DNA of 64,000 nt from Jackrogersella multiformis (GCA_902806575.1 CADCXD010000005.1:2976001-3040000); one strand, 5' to 3'; positions 1-11,799 are shown, counted from the first letter of the stretch. The notes: generated by a model from the sequence alone, not told the origin. Numbers and translations: made by a program.

Positions 1-605
1 CTACAGCGCGTAATTTCATGGAAAAGTGTCAGTCGGGTGGAGCTCATCAAGGTAACTAACTACCTCACCCGAAATAAGAGAAAGAGCAGAACTATTACTA
101 ACATTCATAGTTCATCTTCTTACATAACGACAGTGATCTTGTCTTCAACATTGACTTTAAATCTTGCAATCGATCGCAAGAGCCTATCTGCGACGGGTAT
201 AAGTATACCATTTGCAAAGACGCAAATGCCCAATCAATCCACGGGCTTCCTTTGGACGTTCATATGCGTTACATTGGACGTGCGATCAAGGATGGTCTTC
301 TTAACCCTGACATAGCGACTACAGAGAGGAAAGTACTGAATGGGATCCCAAAGCGTGTTGCACCGCCTATATTACCGCGGAAGGAGAGCGTATCTGGATG
401 GTGCTTTCATGCCGAACACGGATTGTGTATGTGGCGTATCGTGGTCTGGTGCAACATTCTCATAGGGTTCGGGCTGGCATTTGTGCCATTCTGGCTGGGG
501 GCGATCAACAGACATGATCTTCAGAGTGCATTTGTCCCAGTCATGTTTTTAACAAGCGTTGCGGCGGTATGGCTGGGAACAGCAGCTTTGAGCATTGTAC
601 TATAG
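1..605 (+). CDS. C-terminal part of an uncharacterised fungal membrane protein (5' end outside window)
   Basis: The gene enters from the left edge. Reading frame 1 is open over 1-51, followed by a consensus intron at 52-110 (GTAACT donor, ACTAAC branch site, CATAG acceptor). The frame then continues from 111 to the TAG at 603-605. About 181 residues are visible. The last 65 contain two hydrophobic helices (around 425-490 and 520-600) separated by a short polar loop with the motif NRHDLQ. This paired-helix tail, preceded by a Gly-Trp and a His-Glu-His motif, resembles the C-terminus of a broad family of uncharacterised ascomycete proteins, from memory of the family and not from a search. The function is unknown. 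No start codon is claimed because the N-terminus lies upstream of the window. Confidence 0.7.
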
Positions 606-791
606 TCACACAAAAAACCAAACATGACCAACACGGAGCATCACTCAATCTGTATTAGGGGTTACTCATCTATGCAAGGGCTGGCTTCGTAACCCATACC
701 TAAAAGTAAAATGCATGGCTAAGGTGTAATAAATGAATACTCTGCTGACCATTAGAGCTTCTAGCGTGTTCTATATACCTAGGTAGCTCAT

Positions 792-2457
792 CTATTTATC
801 AAATGTTCCCTTGATTCTCTCCTGAAAGACTTTATAGTTGCTCTTCCATTCATTGTCCATCCCTGGCAGCGGATCCAGCCCAGCCTTTACTAGATCCCCA
901 TTCACCCAATTCAGAACTTTCTCGATGTACGCGTCTTCCGCCCCGAACATGCTATGAAACCTATCCCCAGGCTGGAATTTGGCTTTCCTTTCCCTATGCT
1001 CCTCCTTCATAACGGATTCCGGAGGGAGCTGAGCTTGCCCTGCGAAAACTTTAGCCGCGACTTGAGCTTGGAAGTCGAATAGCGAAAATGTGGACACTAG
1101 ATGAGAAACGCCTATGAACGCCAGAGTGGGGTCCGGGATGTAGAATATGTCCTTGTGCAAGTTGTGTGTTATGTAACCATCAGATGTTATGAGCACCTTC
1201 TCATCGGCGTTCTCCCACGGGACCAGAGGCTGTTCTAGGTCCCCTAGAAAGGGGTAAGACGTGATGTAGCCCGTTGCAACAACAACGCGGTCAATACCTT
1301 CCAAAGTTTTGCCATCTTCAAGTACGACCTTGCCCGGTATTGCCTGGCCAGGCTCTAATATCTGAGAGGTAGGCGCGCCAGCTGTTTCGTCGATGATAAA
1401 CTCGGCAGTCATTGCGACCCTTTCGACACCCTCGGGTAGGCGTGACACAAGTACGTCGTATTTGCTTTCTCGTCTACTTTGAATTATCTTAGCCCCTAAC
1501 GAAGCTGTCTCCTTGGCAATATCCGTGGCAGAGACACCGGCACCGATTATAAGGATAGTCTGGTTACTGAAAGGTTTTGGTGTTCGGTATTGCTTCGAAT
1601 GCGTGACACGATCAGGGAAGCGTTGCTTCCATAGCGGTAATCCGGGCACGTCCGGTACGAATGGGATGTGATAGTGCCCGCTCGCTACCACAACCGCGTC
1701 AAAATTCCACGTTTTCTTGGCTAACTTATGACCAGAGTTTGCCTTCGAGAATGTGCTTGTAATAACCGTCCACTTCTCATTGCCCGGAGGCTTAGAGACA
1801 CTTTCTACTCGAGCGTGGAAAAGTATTTTGTTATAAACGCCATGAATCCGAGCAATGTCTTTAATGTACTGGTCGACCACCTTTTGGTCGACGAGATCTT
1901 CACTACCATCTGGCCAGTGTAATAGACTGCTTCGCATAATAGGGGTCGGAATATTATTCTTCAATCCGGCGTAGCTGCGAATTCGTTAAAACTCTGTACT
2001 GTAATTTGAACATGTAACTCTAATGCTGTCCTTTATATGAAACAGATATGTATGATGATGAGGGTAATTTGAATGCAACATGGTTACAGAAGGCTTCAAT
2101 GATTTGAATGGAGGTATTGGCTCTTGGCCCGGGTCATTTTCATACATACCACGGATTAGGCGGACCATGTATCAGCGCAACTTCATTTGAACTTAATCCT
2201 TCTTTCTCAACCTCCGCCCAATTTGGATCAGGAGGTCGGACGTTGGGATACGGTGGATCCCTATCCGATTGAGGTTCGTAGTCCCATACGCCGCCTACAA
2301 CGCCGGTTCGCTCGAATACGGTGACATTGAACCCGGCCCGGAGGAGGTGAGCCGTTGAGACGACGCCGCTAATACCCGCGCCGATCACAGCTATATCCTT
2401 GATATTACCAAGAGCCGTCCCGCTCACATTTTTGTTGTCACTAGCCAAGGAACCCAT
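792..2457 (-). CDS. Flavin-containing monooxygenase (FMO-like)
   Basis: Two exons, 2457-2150 and 1974-792, joined across a 175-bp GTATGT...CAG intron, give 496 residues. The FAD-binding GAGISG is at residues 26-31. The NADPH-binding GAGVSA is at about 247-252. Between them lies an FMO-identifying segment (FPDRVTHS, about 222-229) after the SGHYHIP stretch. The splice restores the conserved family sequence GPPNPCYAGLKNN, which supports the intron. Such enzymes oxygenate nitrogen or sulfur atoms, or ketones, using NADPH and O2; the substrate cannot be told here. The gene lies 500 bp upstream of the 3' end of a co-oriented MFS transporter and may belong with that transporter and the TauD-type dioxygenase beyond it. 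The intron is long for this window. Confidence 0.9.
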
Positions 2458-2957
2458 TGTGGTGTATGAGAGAGCTGAGTGAAATAGCTCGACACGTAGC
2501 GGGCTACACCAAGATATGAAGAGAAGCGGAATTTACGGATGGCTGTAGAATGTCACAGTGCGGATAAGCCCATTTAATTGTTAAAGGTATTATCTCTGGA
2601 TTTCTACAGACTGATTGGTGTTGATTAGAAATCGCGGCATTCCACTACCCTAAATCCGTGGATGAGGCCATATGCAACAGTGATTACGTGCTTGCTGAAC
2701 CCATGTTAATGCGGGCAGAGCGAACGCGTGGAGGGTGCATGGGCTGATTGAAATAGCGATATTATAGCTGTTGACATATTTAGAAAAATTGTGTAATTTC
2801 AGCTAACACTGGATTAGTCTTTAGCCCGGCCCCCCTGAGATATAGAAGCAGGCATGTTCGGCTCGGGGCTCGTTATCAATTTCTGTCTAGCGCTATATCA
2901 GATTTTACATGATAGCATCATTTCATAGACCCTTCTACAATTCAGCTGGTTCTCTAG
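2458..2957 (-). promoter_or_regulatory. Intergenic region upstream of the FMO gene
   Basis: This 500-bp AT-rich gap lies between the start of the FMO gene and the 3' end of the MFS gene, so it should hold the FMO promoter and the MFS terminator. I see no gene, strong repeat or recognisable operator in it. Confidence 0.4.
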
Positions 2958-4701
2958 TTATTCTAAGCTAGCCGGTCGAGCCTTCCTAGCAAGTTCCCGA
3001 TGATGAAGTACCCGTATTGTGAGAGAAGTAGCAATAAGGCCAGCGGCAAAGAATACCATGGTGATGAATCCTTTGGGATACCGTGGTGCTTCAACCTGCT
3101 GCCAGATGATCAATGGTAACCACGCCTGGACCACATAAGTCATCTCGTTCATGGCTCCCACCACCAAAGCTCGCTCTTCATTGTCATCGCTGCAAATCTC
3201 GTGAGCCCACGCGAATGTCAACCCACTAACTCCTCCTCCTATCGACCCAATGATGTAGCAAGCCCACTTCCAACCTATTGGGATATCCCAAATGGCAAGA
3301 CTCGTGTTGGTGATAATGTTGACAACTCCCGAGAATATCATTGGGGGCCATCGCGCACCTTTGAAGAGGGAATCAGACGTCCAGGCATATAAATACGTGA
3401 AGAGGACAGTGAGTGCCGCAGCGATCGTTGGATAAGAGTTAATAGCGGTGATACCATATCCTTGTTGCTTCAGCCAGAGTGCAAAGGCAGGCTGGCTGCC
3501 ATATCCCGTCCCATTGTTGAAAAATATGTATAGCAGAGTCAGAGCATAGATGTGCCACGATGTGAAAATCTTCCGGAACTTGGCCTTGTTATATGTTCCC
3601 CTGTTGGCTCGGCCTTCAAGCTCCATGCGCTTCTTCGCTAGCACTATTTCGTCCTTTGTCAACCACCATGCACGAGTAATCTCTGGAACGTCCGGGAACA
3701 TAAAAAACCCTGCGATGCCGATCGGTAGGGATATTATGGTGTTAATAATAAACAGCCATTGCCAGCCTCTAAATCCGTCTCTACCATTGAGACCATACAC
3801 TGCGGACATTAAGTAGCCGGAGAACATGCTGCCTATTGAACCGCTAGCGTGGAAGATACAGCTCCTCTTCGCGAGTTCATCTTTTCGATCTACCACATGT
3901 TAGCATCCCGTTATGAGAAGTCCCTCTTAATAATCTCATTTAATATGAAATAGTTAAAAAGATGGGAAAATTTTGTAAAACATACTATAAAATGTTAGCC
4001 TCACACTGTTCTTCATCATCCTCTACTCGCAACAGAGTAAAATAATATAGGGGCTAGATATCATTCCAAAATGTTAAACTTACCACCAACTTCCGATCAC
4101 ATATTGCATGCCAGGATAAAAGGCGCTCTCGGCGAGCCCTATAAAGAACCGTAGAGCATAGATTTGCCCTGCGTTTTGGCACTTCGAAAGTAGGATAGTC
4201 AAAACTGACCATACCACTTCACAAGCTGGTATCCAGATAGAAGGCCGAACTTTCGTGAGCAACATATTACTACTGTCGTTAGCAACATTGGACTTACCGA
4301 GTGAGCGGTTCACCCTACCTTGGAATTTCACCGATGACATAACCAACTGTCCAACTGGTGGTCATATAATTGAGTTGATTGCCATAAAGGCCGAGGTCCT
4401 CCTTCATACCGGATACGAAGGCACTGTTGACGTTGACTTGATCGAGGTATTTGATAAAATATCCGAGGGACGCGAAGGTGAGCATCACTGCATCTAACTT
4501 GAACAGAAACCGCCTTTCCTCTGGCGACTTGTCGAAGGTATCCCAAAGGTACGAACGCCATGTCTGCTTAGGCTTCTCGGCGATAGGTGACGAAGATTGA
4601 GAATGGCTCGAGTCAGCATCACTGTGATCAATGCTCTTAGCAGGCACTTCGCCGTTGACATCCTCCGCGACTTTAGTCGAAATGATCTCCTTGCTCGCCA
4701 T
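2958..4701 (-). CDS. MFS transporter, Dal5/allantoate-permease (ACS) family; one splice junction out of frame
   Basis: Three exons: 4701-4319, 4269-about 4084 and 3889-2958. They would encode about 499 residues of a 12-helix major facilitator. The segments LGYFIKYLDQVNVN, the RPSIW loop and RKDELAKR are typical of the Dal5 family, which includes pantothenate (Fen2/Liz1) and sulfonate (Soa1, Seo1) permeases. The start at 4701 has a good context (AAAATGGCG) and is preferred to the ATG 27 nt upstream. The first intron is clean. At the second intron the strong GTAAGT donor at 4083 and the GCTAAC...TAG acceptor ending at 3890 are one base out of phase and would create TGG-TGA. The expected Trp-Tyr-Arg needs one G fewer. 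The gene may be broken, mis-sequenced or unusually spliced. It is divergent from the TauD-like gene, which suggests a sulfonate substrate (inference). Confidence 0.8.
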
Positions 4702-5679
4702 TTTGCACTCCAAGAATAAGGTTCGCATAGAAACTAATAAATCAAGCAGAAAATACTTGGGACTCTCCGGTTTTAAAAAGAGGTGAATTTGCTCTGAGGC
4801 TATACCAGGGTTATTTCCGCCATTCTCCGTAGAAAAAGTCCATCCCGCGATCTGAGGAATGGGGGTCCTTTGTGTAGCGTCTCACTGCAGATAATTCCCT
4901 GTTCGATATCGATCCAGATCTCAGTTAATCAAGGAGAGCTACGGTTTACGATTATCAATCTAAATATTCCCCAATAGTCACCGGGGCTTCGAGCGTTGGA
5001 CCACACGAAGAGACCAGCCCCCAGCACAGAAAATAGGATGCCATGTCTAGCTATCGCGGAGAATATAACGCAGACTCTATTCCATGGTCTCATAGATCAT
5101 GCAACGTGGGTGTCACGAATGTGGGGATCAACACGCGTGTTCTCTAGAGCTAATAGAAGAGAAGGGCCGAGGCAGACAAGCTGGTGATCACCTCAATATC
5201 AGCCATCATGACGCCATGCTTCACCCCACAGAATTCGTCAAATAATACCACATTACGCAGCTTACCTGCATTTGGGGAACAATCTTTCTCGCATCATTCT
5301 TCTCCAACATTACGAATCCATACGAAGCTCCAATGGCGACCTCGATTTATAGCAGGGAACAACCTACTCCTCAGTAGATGCTGCAAGTAACCGCCTTGCT
5401 GCGGTCGCCAATGGTTTCGAAGCAGATAAGGCTTACCAATCCTCAGTCGGGCATGTACATGAAGTTGGAGAATGAGCTGTCGTCGAATTCTACAAAAATG
5501 AGGTCAACAGCATGGAATCTCTAACTGGATGATCCTGATCACACAGCAGCTGTATATAATCCCATTAGAGGTCGCGCACATCCGTAGTAATTGAGGAGCC
5601 GTAAAAGAGCATAGTATGCTAGTAAAATTCATAAAACAATCATAATAAATAAAACAAAACACCAGTCGATATCGTGAAA
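4702..5679. promoter_or_regulatory. Divergent promoter between MFS transporter and TauD-like dioxygenase
   Basis: A 978-bp non-coding interval separates the two start codons, so both genes are expected to be controlled from here. No credible ORF is present. I could not identify a specific transcription-factor array by eye. Co-regulation of the pair is inferred from the head-to-head arrangement. Confidence 0.5.
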
Positions 5680-6972
5680 ATGGCGCCCGCACCAATTGAT
5701 GAACGTATCAAGGATGTCGCGGAACCGCGCAAAGACACACTTGGCTTGCCTGAACCAGCCCTCCGGCGCCTGAAGAAGGCGGGGATCGACCTCTCAAAGG
5801 GGTACCCTTACCGTCCGTCAAGGCCGCTCTACCTAGACGATGTGTATAAAATCAGGGGTAAAGAATGGAAACACGACGACGCCGGGGCGCGTGCAGACAA
5901 GTCGAAGTTGGCATTGCTATCGGCTGCTACTAAAGTCACGGACCTTACCGCAAATATCGGAACCGAGATCGAGGGTCTGCAGCTAAAGGACCTCACCGAT
6001 CAACAGAAAGACGAGCTAGCTCTCCTCATTGCCGAGCGAAGCGTTGTCTTCTTCAGGGACCAGGATCTCTCGCCTCAGCAGCAGCTAGCGCTCGGCAAGT
6101 ATTATGGCGAGGTGGAGGTTCATGTAGGTCTCGCTTTAATACATGCCTAAATTGATCGCAAATATCCATAATCCCCCGTATAGGTACATACTGACTCCGA
6201 CAACAGCCGCAAGTAGCTCAAGTCCCGGGCAACCTAGGCGTAACAGTGATCTGGCCGGACCTGCAAGCCACGGAGCGAACAGCCAACTTCCGCAACCCGG
6301 GCGGTGCGTCCCGCTGGCACACCGACCTCGTGCACGAGCTGCAGCCGGCGGGCATCACGCACCTACACAACGACACAATACCGCCGGTGGGCGGCGACAC
6401 GCTCTGGGCGAGCGGGTACTCGGCGTACGAGAAGCTGTCGCCGGACTTCCGCAAGATCATCGACGGCAAGCTAGCCGTGTACCGGTCCGCGCATCCGTAT
6501 CTAGACCGCGAAAATCCGGAAGCCGGACCGAAATTTGTGGAACGTGTGCATCCGCTCGTGCGTGTGCACCCGGCCACGGGCTGGAAGGCGCTCTGGGTCA
6601 ACCGGTCAATGACCGATCGCATCGTGGGGTTGGACCGCGCCGAGAGCGATCTCATCCTGAACTACTTGTACGATGTGTACGAGAGAAACGTCGACATCCA
6701 GGTGCGCTTCAAGTGGACGCCGAATACCAGCGCGCTTTGGGATAACAGGTAAGCCGATTCGGATTCTCCGATTCTCTGCAGGTGCTAATGTATACCTGTA
6801 CAGAATCACCATACACAACGCAAGCTGGGACTACGGCGGGAAGTACCCTAGGCATGGAACACGGGTTACTACTCTAGGCGAGAAGCCGTATTTTGACTCT
6901 GCGGCTCCGACAAGACGTGAGGCCCTTGGGCTCCTGGATGAGAGCGAGAAACAGATTGATGGCCCGGCTTGA
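5680..6972 (+). CDS. TauD/TfdA-type Fe(II)/2-oxoglutarate dioxygenase (Jlp1-like)
   Basis: Exons 5680-6123, 6207-6748 and 6804-6972 encode 384 residues. The start codon has the context AAAATGGCG. The iron-binding facial triad is visible as His186-x-Asp188 (WHTD) and the distal His333 (IHNASWDY). The arginines that bind 2-oxoglutarate follow at Arg345 and Arg349, with the same spacing as in TauD. Relatives such as yeast Jlp1 release sulfite from sulfonates including taurine. Other members use different small acids, so the substrate remains an inference. The N-terminal 75 residues, rich in charged residues and preceding the catalytic core, are typical of fungal homologues. An AATAAA lies just downstream near 7004. 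The gene is divergent from a Dal5-family transporter. Confidence 0.92.
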
Positions 6973-8250
6973 GAAGTGATTATACATTAGGTAGGCAGAT
7001 ATAATAAATTAACCGCACCCTCGCACATCCATTCAACTGAACTGTATTTATCATGGTTACATATAATAAGTGATTAAAGGTAATAGTGTTTACCGGTGTG
7101 TCTAATCGGCGTTTTCGTACTTATTTTAGTTGCTTTTCTCACTTTCTAAGCCCCCAACACAAAGTAGAACTAGTATTAGGTCAGCACCCGGCTCACACTT
7201 GATTCTATGTAGACACACAATATCGTCATCGAGGTCATAGCGAAGGTGTAAAGCGTTTGGATTGGCCATATCAACCGGAGTGATTCAACTTAAAGGTTAA
7301 AAGGCTTCGGCTTCAGATGCTCTATTCTATGAGGCGCATTCCTTTGTCATTGAGATATTGAGGTTTTTACGTTGCTAGCTAAATAATTAAAGATATTTGA
7401 CTTAGTCCCCTAACAGTTTTGTATATTATCTTGAACCGACGTTAGGGAGTTCTGTTCCTCTGGTAAAATACAGCAGATGGATAAGACAGAAAGTGAACTA
7501 TGTAAAGCTTGTGCAATGTTATTAACTGGAAGAGGTGCCATGCTGTGAGATTATTCAAAATATGTTTGACACATTATTAATGCCCTCCGTAATTAATATG
7601 AATCGTTTATGATGATCCTTTGGAGAGGAGCTAACAGCTCCTGTAAAGGAGGTTCGCCTATAATCAATATCGAGTCATGGGCATATGGCCACATCGAATA
7701 ATCTACCTGTACGTATTGATTAAGCTCACATTGTCTGTAAAGCTGGTATGATCTGCACACGAATCCAGCTTAAACTGCAATCGGCGTTCATTAATTACCT
7801 AGCATACCTACATGAGACTTGGAGTATTAACACCTGCTCGCATATGTATGGCAAAGTTGGCGAGATAAAAAAACATATTGTGCATATATGAATCTTCTAG
7901 CTAACTAAAATAGTTAAATTAAATGCAAAAACCCCCTTTTCTTAAAAAAAGATTACCCTCAAAAAAAGCTTCATCTACCGCACAACCTTTACACCTCGTT
8001 ATCACGAGACTTAATGAACCTTACCCCAATCCACTTAGGTTTTAACATCGATCGATCTCCTCACAATCGAAACATCAAAGTCACTTCATCAGCGTATAAG
8101 ATAGACCCTGCCTACAGTGTCTCACTTTTAGTTACAGCATGATACTCAACCAGCTGACGAAAAGATCATTACAGGCTTTTTTGAATAAAAGAGCATTAGT
8201 ACGTTCCCGTAGGACGCAAGGATCGGCAACACTATAAAATACGTTAATAG
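6973..8250. other. AT-rich intergenic stretch without a gene
   Basis: About 1.3 kb with frequent stops in all frames. The only structure noticed is a compact hairpin near 7617-7649: a GGAGCT / AGCTCC stem with an AAC loop, flanked by CCTTT and AAAGG. No coding potential or known repeat was recognised. Confidence 0.5.
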
Positions 8251-8499
8251 GTGCTATTTCCTTGGTTGTTGGAGTATCGTATGGGGGAAGGGTGGGAGCC
8301 TATATGCAACTTCTTGGGAAAGCCATTACCGAATGTGCCGTTTCCGTGGCTCAATGAGGCGGAAGCTCTAAGAAGGCGCGCGAGGTTGAAGGTGAGGAAG
8401 CATCTTGTTGCAGCACTGAGAGTGTTGATCCTGTGGGCTTTGGGGACCTGTACAATGCTGGCGGCAATGTGGATGGTGAGAACGAGGAGTGGGCATTAA
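8251..8499 (+). pseudogene. C-terminal relic of a Sulfotransfer_4-type sulfotransferase
   Basis: An open frame of about 82 codons reads LLEYRMGEGWEPICNFLG, then KPLPNVPFPWLNEAE, and ends in a hydrophobic tail. This matches the C-terminal signature of fungal P-loop sulfotransferase-like proteins (Sulfotransfer_4), in which GWEPLCKFLG is followed by a PVPDVPFPHVN-like stretch. The frame is preceded by an acceptor-like AATAG, as if this were a last exon. No P-loop or other upstream part can be found in the preceding 1.2 kb, so I read it as a remnant rather than a working gene. The terminal hydrophobic helix also occurs in some full-length members. Confidence 0.65.
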
Positions 8500-8826
8500 A
8501 ATATTGGTTAATGTGTAGGTTCACATCTTGGTGAATTGTCCTGGTTGTCGCCGCGAAAGGTTGGAATACGAAAGACTGTATCACGCATATCAAAATGGTG
8601 TATCGTCACGTACAATAATGGGGGTCGTAGACGGTAGACCGTAACCAAATGATAAGTTAGTCCTATCGAAAGATGCAGGCAAATACTCGTGACTAGAGCT
8701 ATCGAATTCTAATGTTCTTTCTATGGAGCGGTGATTCAAGGTGCCTACATAGGTACCTTTTTCTCAGCTCTAGAACTGCCCAAGTCGAGCCTTTACCTCC
8801 TGGCCTCCAAAATCCCGGATATACAC

Positions 8827-9601
8827 TCAATCTCTGGAACAGGTCTCCATGATGGCAACCTCCTCGCCAGTATCAGTCTCGGCAGAAAGAGAGATCGCCC
8901 GTACGAGACAAATAAAATCCAACACCATCTGGATGGTCCACACCGCCAGTGGAAGCCAGAAGGACACAGCTCCGTCCCATGCCATAGGTCCGGTCTTGAC
9001 AATATGCAGAGACAGCTGGGGGTAAAAATGTAATAGAAGTTATCATGTTTAAAATTCCCATCGCCTTCGGGAATGGCCGCTTGGGACTATTGTCGACAAA
9101 AATGCTGTACCCAAAGGCAAAATACTGCGCAACAAAAGTGGGAGTAGCCATGACGAGAAGGAACCAGAACAAGTCGTTCAGGACCTGGGTGGTCTTAGCA
9201 TTGCGCTCGATTCGATAGTTTGCGAGGCCCAGAATGAGCCCTGCCCAGAGGAAAAAGGTGGACGAAAGACCACCGGCTACCAGCTGGAGAGCTTTGACGG
9301 TGTAGTGTAAGTTGGGAATGCGCTGTAGCTGGTTGGAGATGGCCACAGTAAAGGCTAGGTAGAAGAAGCTGCACCAGACCAATAATGCGGCACCGGCCCA
9401 TATGCCCTTCTCGTGGTCGCGGTAGTGGTTAACCGTTTGCTCCGCACTCCAGGATGGTGGCGGTGGCGGGAGGAACCCTGGCGCCAACAGGCCAGCAAGT
9501 AAGCATATCCCTAGTGGAATAACGCTATAGACACAAGCATATTGAAAAGCTCGGGGATTGGGGACACGGGACCACTCTAACTGGCCTATAAATTTGTCCA
9601 T
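8827..9601 (-). pseudogene. Polytopic membrane protein of unknown function, interrupted by a one-base frameshift
   Basis: The frame starts at ATG 9601 and encodes a five-helix protein of about 257 residues. The helices lie near residues 23-45, 67-90, 105-127, 143-170 and about 200-225. The continuous frame loses sense after the segment PKAMGILNMITSITFLPP. One base later, another frame continues with LSLHIVKTGPMAWDG and a fifth helix, to a TGA at 8829-8827. The join falls in homopolymers (a C run at 9018-9022 and a T run at 9024-9028 on the coding strand). No GT donor is available between the two halves, so an intron does not explain it. It resembles uncharacterised ascomycete membrane proteins. 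The cause is either a real null allele or a sequencing indel. Confidence 0.6.
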
Positions 9602-11161
9602 TATAAATAAAATCTTGGAATGTCACGATTAAGCAATTAAATAATGAGGTAGGGGGTGGCGGCATAGAGGGTACACCGCAAGCACTATCTTGTGGTGGTG
9701 AGAACGTCCTGTGAGTAGCGTCAGCTATTGATATATATATATATATCTCTTTTTGATATATACCTTACGTACCTAGGTAGGTATATATATCTTTTTGATA
9801 TCTCTCTCCTTAAGCGCGAGAAGACTACAGGTACATGGCCCCATAAAGCTCAGCCAATCAAGTACTGATAAGAGCTGAGAATATACCTTTTACGGTAAAC
9901 GCGAAAAAATGTAACCAATCAAATCTAACCTAAGGGTCTATGTACCTATAGCCTTCTTGCACTTAAGAAGATGTAGGTGATATGATATTCGCCTGCTAGC
10001 TCCTCGTCATCTCGATCCGGCGCATGGCTGATCGCGGCCCGGCCCTTACCTTCGAGTGCATGCTGCTGAAAATCCGAAAATGCCAAGCCGTTAAATTGAG
10101 ATATTGCCAAGTTCGAGGCTTAATGGACCGGGGTGATCTTGACAAAATTAGTCTCAATGCAGAGGATGGGATGTGGCTGGCTGATCCGTTCCGCCATGAT
10201 GCGGCGGACAGGACGGGCGGCGGTACATTAGATTGCCTAACCAATCAAATTAAGCTGGTTACATACCCGCCGCAGACTCGCACTCAAGGAGATACCTAGT
10301 GATAATATAACGGGTCGTCATGGGACATGACAACCTCATTCCGTGTACACCATCCGCAAGATCTAGTGCGAGTTTCACGATCACGCACAGCTATGCAGAC
10401 TGTAAGACCTATAACAAGTATCCTGTATGTTTCACAATTATTGCAGACTATAACACTACCTACTGTTGAACAGGGTTTCAGGCATGGCTGAATGTGTTAG
10501 GGAACACGACTAGTCACTTGGTTTCCGAGTGTCGATCATCGGCGCGCATATCAACCGGAGCTTCACCGCTGGACCAGTTTGCAGAGTCACCACGTACTGC
10601 TCGTGGGTAGTAGTATGTTGTTGGAATGCATTGAGAATGCCCCAATCATGCGATCCCTAGATCATGCAGACAGACCAGCGGCAAGAACTTCTACATACAG
10701 AGAAACAGGTCCCAGAAATAGTTGTACTCCAATTACGCTTAGTATACGCCAGCTTGGGGGCTTGGTTACCTACCTACCGTACCTAGGTAGGTAAGCAACC
10801 TGTCCAGTATATTGCCCTAGCTATGCTTGTGCTATGGTTTACTTATCTGGCAGGCGGAAATGTTTAAACATTATCGCACATATTGCGGTAGTCGGCGGCC
10901 CATCCATCTAACTACCAACTCAACCCGAACTCGAACCGCTCCTCCGACTTCCAACTTTGCACCGGGAGTTAGTCGCTTTTGAGAAATCTTAATAGCCATT
11001 GATATTTTACCTGTTGAGATAGACGCTAGTTACGAATGTTACAGTAGTTGTATTAGACATGGTTATTAGGAGTAAATAGAGAGAGCAGTAGCCCGTACAT
11101 ATATGTGCCATGAGTGTGAGGCGTAAGCCAGCCACCTGATTCCAACATCACCCCAGCTAAA
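9602..11161. other. Intergenic, repeat-bearing AT-rich DNA
   Basis: No convincing gene. At 9737-9806 a block of TA repeats followed by CTTTTTGATAT occurs twice around a TACCTAGGTA palindrome (9770-9779). A second perfect palindrome lies at 10780-10789. The short ORFs at 10024-10299 and 10579-10794 have no recognisable features and look fortuitous. Confidence 0.5.
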
Positions 11162-11452
11162 TCAAATAGCCAATTTGTTCAATAATAGGCGCATTGGTTT
11201 GCCTGCTTCTGGATTATTGCTGATGATGTCTACGAGTTGCTTTCCTTGTGCATGTAAACTGTCAAGAAACATGCGAGTGTACTCAAGGCTGCCCGTGCTT
11301 TCCATTCGCTGAACAGCATATTGCTTGATGGAAGTCTCTGTAGGTCTTCGCCTTAAAATGTTGAGGAGCTCTTGGTAATTTGGGTCATGATGAATAGAAT
11401 GTATGGCTGGGAAGGATAATTTCCCTTCGGTCAAGTCGTCGCAGATAGAATC
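11162..11452 (-). pseudogene. Orphan terminal exon of a geranylgeranyl diphosphate synthase
   Basis: On the minus strand a TTTAG acceptor is followed directly by DSICDDLTEGKLSFP, then an IHSI segment, YAVQRMESTGSLEYTR and a C-terminal Leu-rich end to the TGA at 11164-11162. This is the conserved last exon of fungal GGPP synthases, including the CEDLTEGKFSFP and MESTGS(F/L)EYTR signatures. The catalytic part with the two DDxxD motifs is absent. The upstream DNA is occupied within about 350 bp by an unrelated APH-fold kinase on the other strand. I therefore treat it as a truncated relic, perhaps of a former terpenoid locus. Confidence 0.75.
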
Positions 11453-11799
11453 CTAAAGAACGCCCCTATAATTATTAAATATCTCCTTATTCTGTTGATT
11501 CCTTTCGGTTATTTGATGAGGAGAATTGATCTGCCAGAAATCTTTACACGCAAACATATCCTAAGAGGCGGTCGTATCCCACCCATCCTTACTACCAACA
11601 CGATTGACTCGTCTGGGCTCACCTCTGGAAATATGTGTGCTAAATATTCTTCATTTGCTATGCTCTTCGTGGTTTCGCCACGTTTACGACCACATCGACC
11701 CCCTAGTTCTCCTTCCATGTCAGAACTCAACGGCTGACTTTGAAATGGGTATCAGTTCCGGGCTGCAAGCAAATTCGAATATTTCTTATTGGAGGATGA

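Noticed and set aside
37..315. 92-codon ORF at the left edge
   Set aside because: It reads through the clear intron 52-110 in the wrong phase. The frame after the intron continues the conserved membrane protein.
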